In this document: one piece after another, positions 4,931 to 7,265 of the stretch
How positions within the stretch are numbered: the stretch's first letter is position 1
Layout of the letters: every line of letters starts with the position of its first letter
Source: Bdellovibrionales bacterium
Lineage (GTDB): Bacteria > Bdellovibrionota > UBA1018 > CAIPTA01
Reading direction: 5' to 3'
DNA: 7,265 bases
Assembly (NCBI GenBank): GCA_021730855.1
Contig: JAKFYM010000120.1
Span: 1 to 7,265, forward strand
Notes under the pieces: generated by a model
Seen by the model: only the letters and a program-made list of their open reading frames with translations
What the model was told of the DNA's origin: nothing
Databases searched by the model: none
Program-made: the position numbers and the translations under genes

Positions 4931-5364
4931 CTCGTCGGCTCGGAAATGATGTACTCAAAGTGACCTTCGATATATCGGTTTCCAACCACGCGGCCTTCGA
5001 TCCACCGAGACTCAACTTTTGCTTCTCGCAATGACGGCATTGCTCCCGTTGCTTGACGAGGAGCAGATGTCCGCCCATTTGCGTAAGCCTTGGCTTCTCG
5101 CTCTTTGATTTCCTGGTGTAGAGCAGAACCCGCGACAAGTCCGGTCATTCCTCCAATCGTGGCACCAATCACGACGTTGCGAGTTCGGTATTCTCCATTT
5201 TTTCCCGGATCAACGATCCCACCCAGGGCCGCACCGCCAGTGGCTCCGATTAGCCCTCCAAGCCCAGCGCTCTTATTTTGTGTGGCACATCCTGTTGCTA
5301 ATACGAAAGCCGCTAAATATATCGCGGCCATATAAAACAAATTCATTCTTTCTTTACGCTGCAT
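4915..5364 (-). CDS. Glycine-zipper lipoprotein of the transfer region
   Basis: A 149-residue exported protein. A basic N-terminus and hydrophobic segment (about 8-24) end in LATGC, a lipobox-like site with Cys26 as the probable lipidated residue. Two glycine-rich segments follow (about 34-51, GLGGLIGATGGAALGG; about 66-82, VIGATIGGMTGLVAGSA), a pair of glycine zippers that pack in or on membranes. The C-terminus contains WIEGRVVGNRYIEGHFEYI, an internally repeated IEG pattern. The start at 5364 has GGAGG five bases upstream and overlaps the coupling-protein stop by 11 bases; its own end overlaps the next gene by 16 bases. Position suggests an envelope component or exclusion-type lipoprotein of the transfer apparatus, but the precise role is not recognisable. 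Confidence 0.75.
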   Translation of the reverse strand: MQRKERMNLFYMAAIYLAAFVLATGCATQNKSAGLGGLIGATGGAALGGIVDPGKNGEYRTRNVVIGATIGGMTGLVAGSALHQEIKEREAKAYANGRTSAPRQATGAMPSLREAKVESRWIEGRVVGNRYIEGHFEYIISEPTRWDAQ

Positions 5365-6964
5365 TTATACCTCCAAGAATCTTGGGTTTTTCAGTTTCAG
5401 GCAAATCAGCAAGTCCTCCTGAAACCGTTTTTTCAACCTTTGGAAATGGCTCAGAACTAAGATCATCAAATTTATTAAACTTAATGCTAAGTGTTCGACT
5501 GCCAGCTTCATGTGGAATCACCATCACTGCTTGTCCCACTCCAAGCTCGTTCTTAAATCGGTTTGGGTGAACGATGAACTCATCCACTTCACGAGCCGAA
5601 GCATCGCCAGTGTCTTCTTGCTGCAAAACACCTCGCTTTGTGCGAGAGGTGTATTTGATGCTTTTGATCGTGCCGATCACTTTCGAGAAGTATTCCGCCG
5701 ACTCAGGATCGTTGCCACGCATGAAGACCTTGATATTCGCATTGGTCAAAATTGAATTGGCGATCGCATCGCCCATCGTTTTGATGTCGCCCAACGCTTG
5801 ATGCGCAAACACAATACCCACATTTGCACTTCTGGATTTATTCAGAATTGTTACGAAACCTGGGTAAAGATACTCAGAAAAATCATCCAAAAAGACCGAG
5901 TAAAACCGAGGATTTCTATCCTCGCCACGATGACGGTTGGCTACCGCACTCTGAAGGGATTGCAGAATCATTTTTCCAGATGCTTTTCCAAGGAATGGGG
6001 AAAGCATCACTGGAAGCTGGAAATATACGATCAAGTTCTCTTTCAAAGCGCTGTCCAAATTTATGTTTGGCTCCTCGGTGTTGAAAAGAGCTGAAGTTTT
6101 CCCAAAGGCGAAGTGACTGAGCGCCGCCGTTAGGCCGCTTGTCCGTTGCGCGATTTCAGTCGCGGGAAGGCTCGCATAGTGCTTTGCCCAGTTCTTAAGT
6201 CCCTGATTCTGCGATTTTTCAGCTAGTGCTTTGAGCTTGTTCGGAAACGAGATCGCCTCAGAAATTTTTAGAAAAGTAGGTATCTCATTGCCCTCCGAAA
6301 AAATCCTCATTACTTGAGCGAAGATTTCAAATTGAATGCTCCGGTAGTATTCGTTCTCAAACTCGAAGGAATTGAACACACGCTCGGATACCTCTTCAGG
6401 ACTTCCACCGAGAAGAGGATTGAACTGATGCGACTCATCGAGGCTACTGAGTGAAAATAGTCGGAAGTCTTTTTGCCGCCCATGTTTCACGGTGTAAGAC
6501 CAAAGTTTATCAAGAAGACTCCGATCTGACTTTCCATCTATCAGGATCAGACCTCGTCCTTGCTCGATGTCTTGAATCGCCCAAGGCAGGATGACAGACT
6601 CGGTTTTTCCCGCATTCGTGGTCCCGATCACTTGGGTGTGCATGGCACGTTGACGAGTTTTTATGTGGACTTCTTCTTTTTCATCCGTCAATCCACAAAA
6701 TACAGAACCCTCGGCTTTACCAATGACTGCCTTTTCTTGTTCACGCTTTTTGAAAGTAGCTTCACGTTTCCTCGCAACCCAATAGAACACCGGAGTAAAT
6801 AGGAAAATGATCACGATCAAAAGAACTAGCTGATTCTGCGGCTTCCTACTCCAGACATTCAGAAACTCATAAGCCTTTGTTAGAATGAGCAGCCCGAATA
6901 ATAGAGCGCAGCCCCAGATCAGTGTTTCATCACTGATCTGGGGGTTGTTAGGCTTATCTGCCAT
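5354..6964 (-). CDS. Type IV coupling protein, TraD/TraG/VirD4-like ATPase
   Basis: A 536-residue inner-membrane ATPase that would bring the DNA-relaxase complex to the secretion channel. Two hydrophobic segments (about 13-31 and 44-63) anchor it. The Walker A GTTNAGKT (about 114-121) follows MHTQVIG, then GLILIDGKSD (about 138-147), FYSVFLDDF (about 354-362, the second acidic motif) and NKSRSANVGIVFAHQ (about 375-389, equivalent to the family's R-x-G-hydrophobic-Q segment). Order and length fit TraD/TraG-type coupling proteins. The start ATG 6964 gives an 11-base overlap with the upstream gene, as at two other junctions here; the frame extends to a TTG at 6991, which is less likely. The acidic motif reads LDDF where most relatives have LDEF. 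A perfect hairpin lies just after the start. Confidence 0.9.
   Translation of the reverse strand: MADKPNNPQISDETLIWGCALLFGLLILTKAYEFLNVWSRKPQNQLVLLIVIIFLFTPVFYWVARKREATFKKREQEKAVIGKAEGSVFCGLTDEKEEVHIKTRQRAMHTQVIGTTNAGKTESVILPWAIQDIEQGRGLILIDGKSDRSLLDKLWSYTVKHGRQKDFRLFSLSSLDESHQFNPLLGGSPEEVSERVFNSFEFENEYYRSIQFEIFAQVMRIFSEGNEIPTFLKISEAISFPNKLKALAEKSQNQGLKNWAKHYASLPATEIAQRTSGLTAALSHFAFGKTSALFNTEEPNINLDSALKENLIVYFQLPVMLSPFLGKASGKMILQSLQSAVANRHRGEDRNPRFYSVFLDDFSEYLYPGFVTILNKSRSANVGIVFAHQALGDIKTMGDAIANSILTNANIKVFMRGNDPESAEYFSKVIGTIKSIKYTSRTKRGVLQQEDTGDASAREVDEFIVHPNRFKNELGVGQAVMVIPHEAGSRTLSIKFNKFDDLSSEPFPKVEKTVSGGLADLPETEKPKILGGINAA
5370..5374 (-). promoter_or_regulatory. Ribosome binding site of the lipoprotein gene
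   Basis: GGAGG on the minus strand, five bases before ATG 5364. It lies inside the last codons of the coupling-protein gene and supports 5364 as the start over the internal ATG at 5346. Confidence 0.75.
6912..6943. repeat. Perfect 13-bp hairpin at the start of the coupling-protein gene
   Basis: CCCCAGATCAGTG (6912-6924), loop TTTCAT and CACTGATCTGGGG (6931-6943) form a perfect stem. It begins 21 bases downstream of the A of ATG 6964 and covers codons 8-18, close to the region occupied by an initiating ribosome. It has no T-tract on either strand. Confidence 0.8.
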
Positions 6965-7265
6965 AAGAAGTACCAGGATCACGGAACGCAAAATTAGAGG
7001 TTAAAACCGCGTAGAACTCTGTTTGATTCGACACCTCAATCCAGCGTTTTTCCTTTTTCAGATCGCTCGCCCAATTTTCAGCGCGATCTTTCGCCGTTTC
7101 CGCGACGGCGTTCTTCCATCCGTTGTCGTCACCACCAGGATTTCCACCCAAAGCTCCGCGTTGCATGGAACCTTCTGCATAGGCTCCGATAAAACGCGTA
7201 AGTGTCTGCCAAACGGTATTCTTGAGAGCTTCCGAGTGAACACGCCCAGAAACTCCGACCTGTCC
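6954..7265 (-). CDS. TraB/VirB10-like transfer channel protein, C-terminal part (cut by window edge)
   Basis: The frame is open to the right edge, so only the last ~103 residues are seen. The fragment begins GQVGVSGRVHSEA, continues with a helical stretch LKNTVWQTLTRFIGAYAEGSMQRG, then a glycine/asparagine-rich linker, the helix AETAKDRAENWASDLKKE and the end strand KRWIEVSNQTEFYAVLTSNF. This order (G-x-GxxGRV segment, two helices that in VirB10 relatives form the outer-membrane cap, then a closing strand with a hydrophobic end) matches the C-terminus of TraB/VirB10 proteins, which link the inner membrane to the outer-membrane pore in type IV secretion. The stop overlaps the coupling-protein start by 11 bases. 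The assignment rests on a fragment and is probable, not certain. Confidence 0.6.
   Translation of the reverse strand, partial: GQVGVSGRVHSEALKNTVWQTLTRFIGAYAEGSMQRGALGGNPGGDDNGWKNAVAETAKDRAENWASDLKKEKRWIEVSNQTEFYAVLTSNFAFRDPGTSYGR

Larger units (their letters stand above)
1202..7265. mobile_element. Integrative conjugative/mobilizable element, left end (continues past the window)
   Basis: From the tRNA-Ala rightwards all genes are on the minus strand and form a mobility set: large serine recombinase, two small regulators or DNA-binding proteins, a Replic_Relax-like protein, lipoprotein, type IV coupling protein and a TraB/VirB10-like protein. Base composition differs from the chromosomal flank. 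The coupling protein and TraB-like protein make conjugative transfer the likely mode of spread. Whether it is self-transmissible or only mobilizable depends on genes beyond 7265. The left boundary is approximate (within or just after the tRNA). Confidence 0.8.

Noticed and set aside
5628..5652. Fourth intragenic hairpin in the coupling-protein gene
   Set aside because: ACACCTCGC pairs with the right arm only if two bases bulge out; it is not of the same quality as the three perfect stems.
6989..6991. TTG at 6991 as the start of the coupling protein
   Set aside because: It has no ribosome binding site and gives a 38-base overlap, while ATG 6964 gives the 11-base overlap seen at other junctions.
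7092..7110. CGCCGT/ACGGCG hairpin in the TraB-like fragment
   Set aside because: A 6-bp stem with a seven-base loop is expected by chance in a window of this size.

Overview
The window joins a GC-rich stretch of bacterial chromosome (about 1-1200) to one end of an integrated conjugative or mobilizable element (about 1200 to beyond 7265), which is visibly less GC-rich. The junction is a tRNA-Ala(GGC) gene. Two adjacent, non-identical ArsA/GET3-family ATPase genes on the chromosomal side and a Gram-negative lipoprotein in the element point to a Gram-negative, deltaproteobacterial or Bdellovibrio-like host. That placement is inference from gene content only.

Layout: the minus strand at 1-1045 holds an ArsA-family ATPase followed by the start of a second one, with an ATGA stop/start overlap. 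Divergent from them on the plus strand is tRNA-Ala(GGC) at 1126-1201. Everything to the right is on the minus strand. Read 5' to 3' from the right edge it runs: C-terminus of a TraB/VirB10-like protein (cut by the window), a type IV coupling protein, a glycine-zipper lipoprotein, a replication-relaxation (Replic_Relax)-like protein, a 220-base gap filled by a large nested inverted repeat, a putative ribbon-helix-helix DNA-binding protein, a small XRE-type regulator, a 66-residue unknown protein, and a large serine recombinase whose reading frame runs antisense through the tRNA gene.

Working model (inference): the recombinase integrates the element at the tRNA-Ala gene. The coupling protein and the TraB-like protein belong to a type IV transfer apparatus whose other genes lie beyond 7265. 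The Replic_Relax-like protein, the inverted repeat and the ribbon-helix-helix protein together form the best candidate for the DNA-processing module (relaxase-like protein, oriT, accessory protein). No classical relaxase is visible.

The most unusual signal is structural. Three long, perfect, short-loop hairpins (12, 13 and 14 bp) sit inside coding sequences of the recombinase, coupling-protein and Replic_Relax-like genes, in addition to the 126-base nested inverted repeat and two operator-like palindromes. They are far more than chance predicts and are not explained by the encoded proteins.
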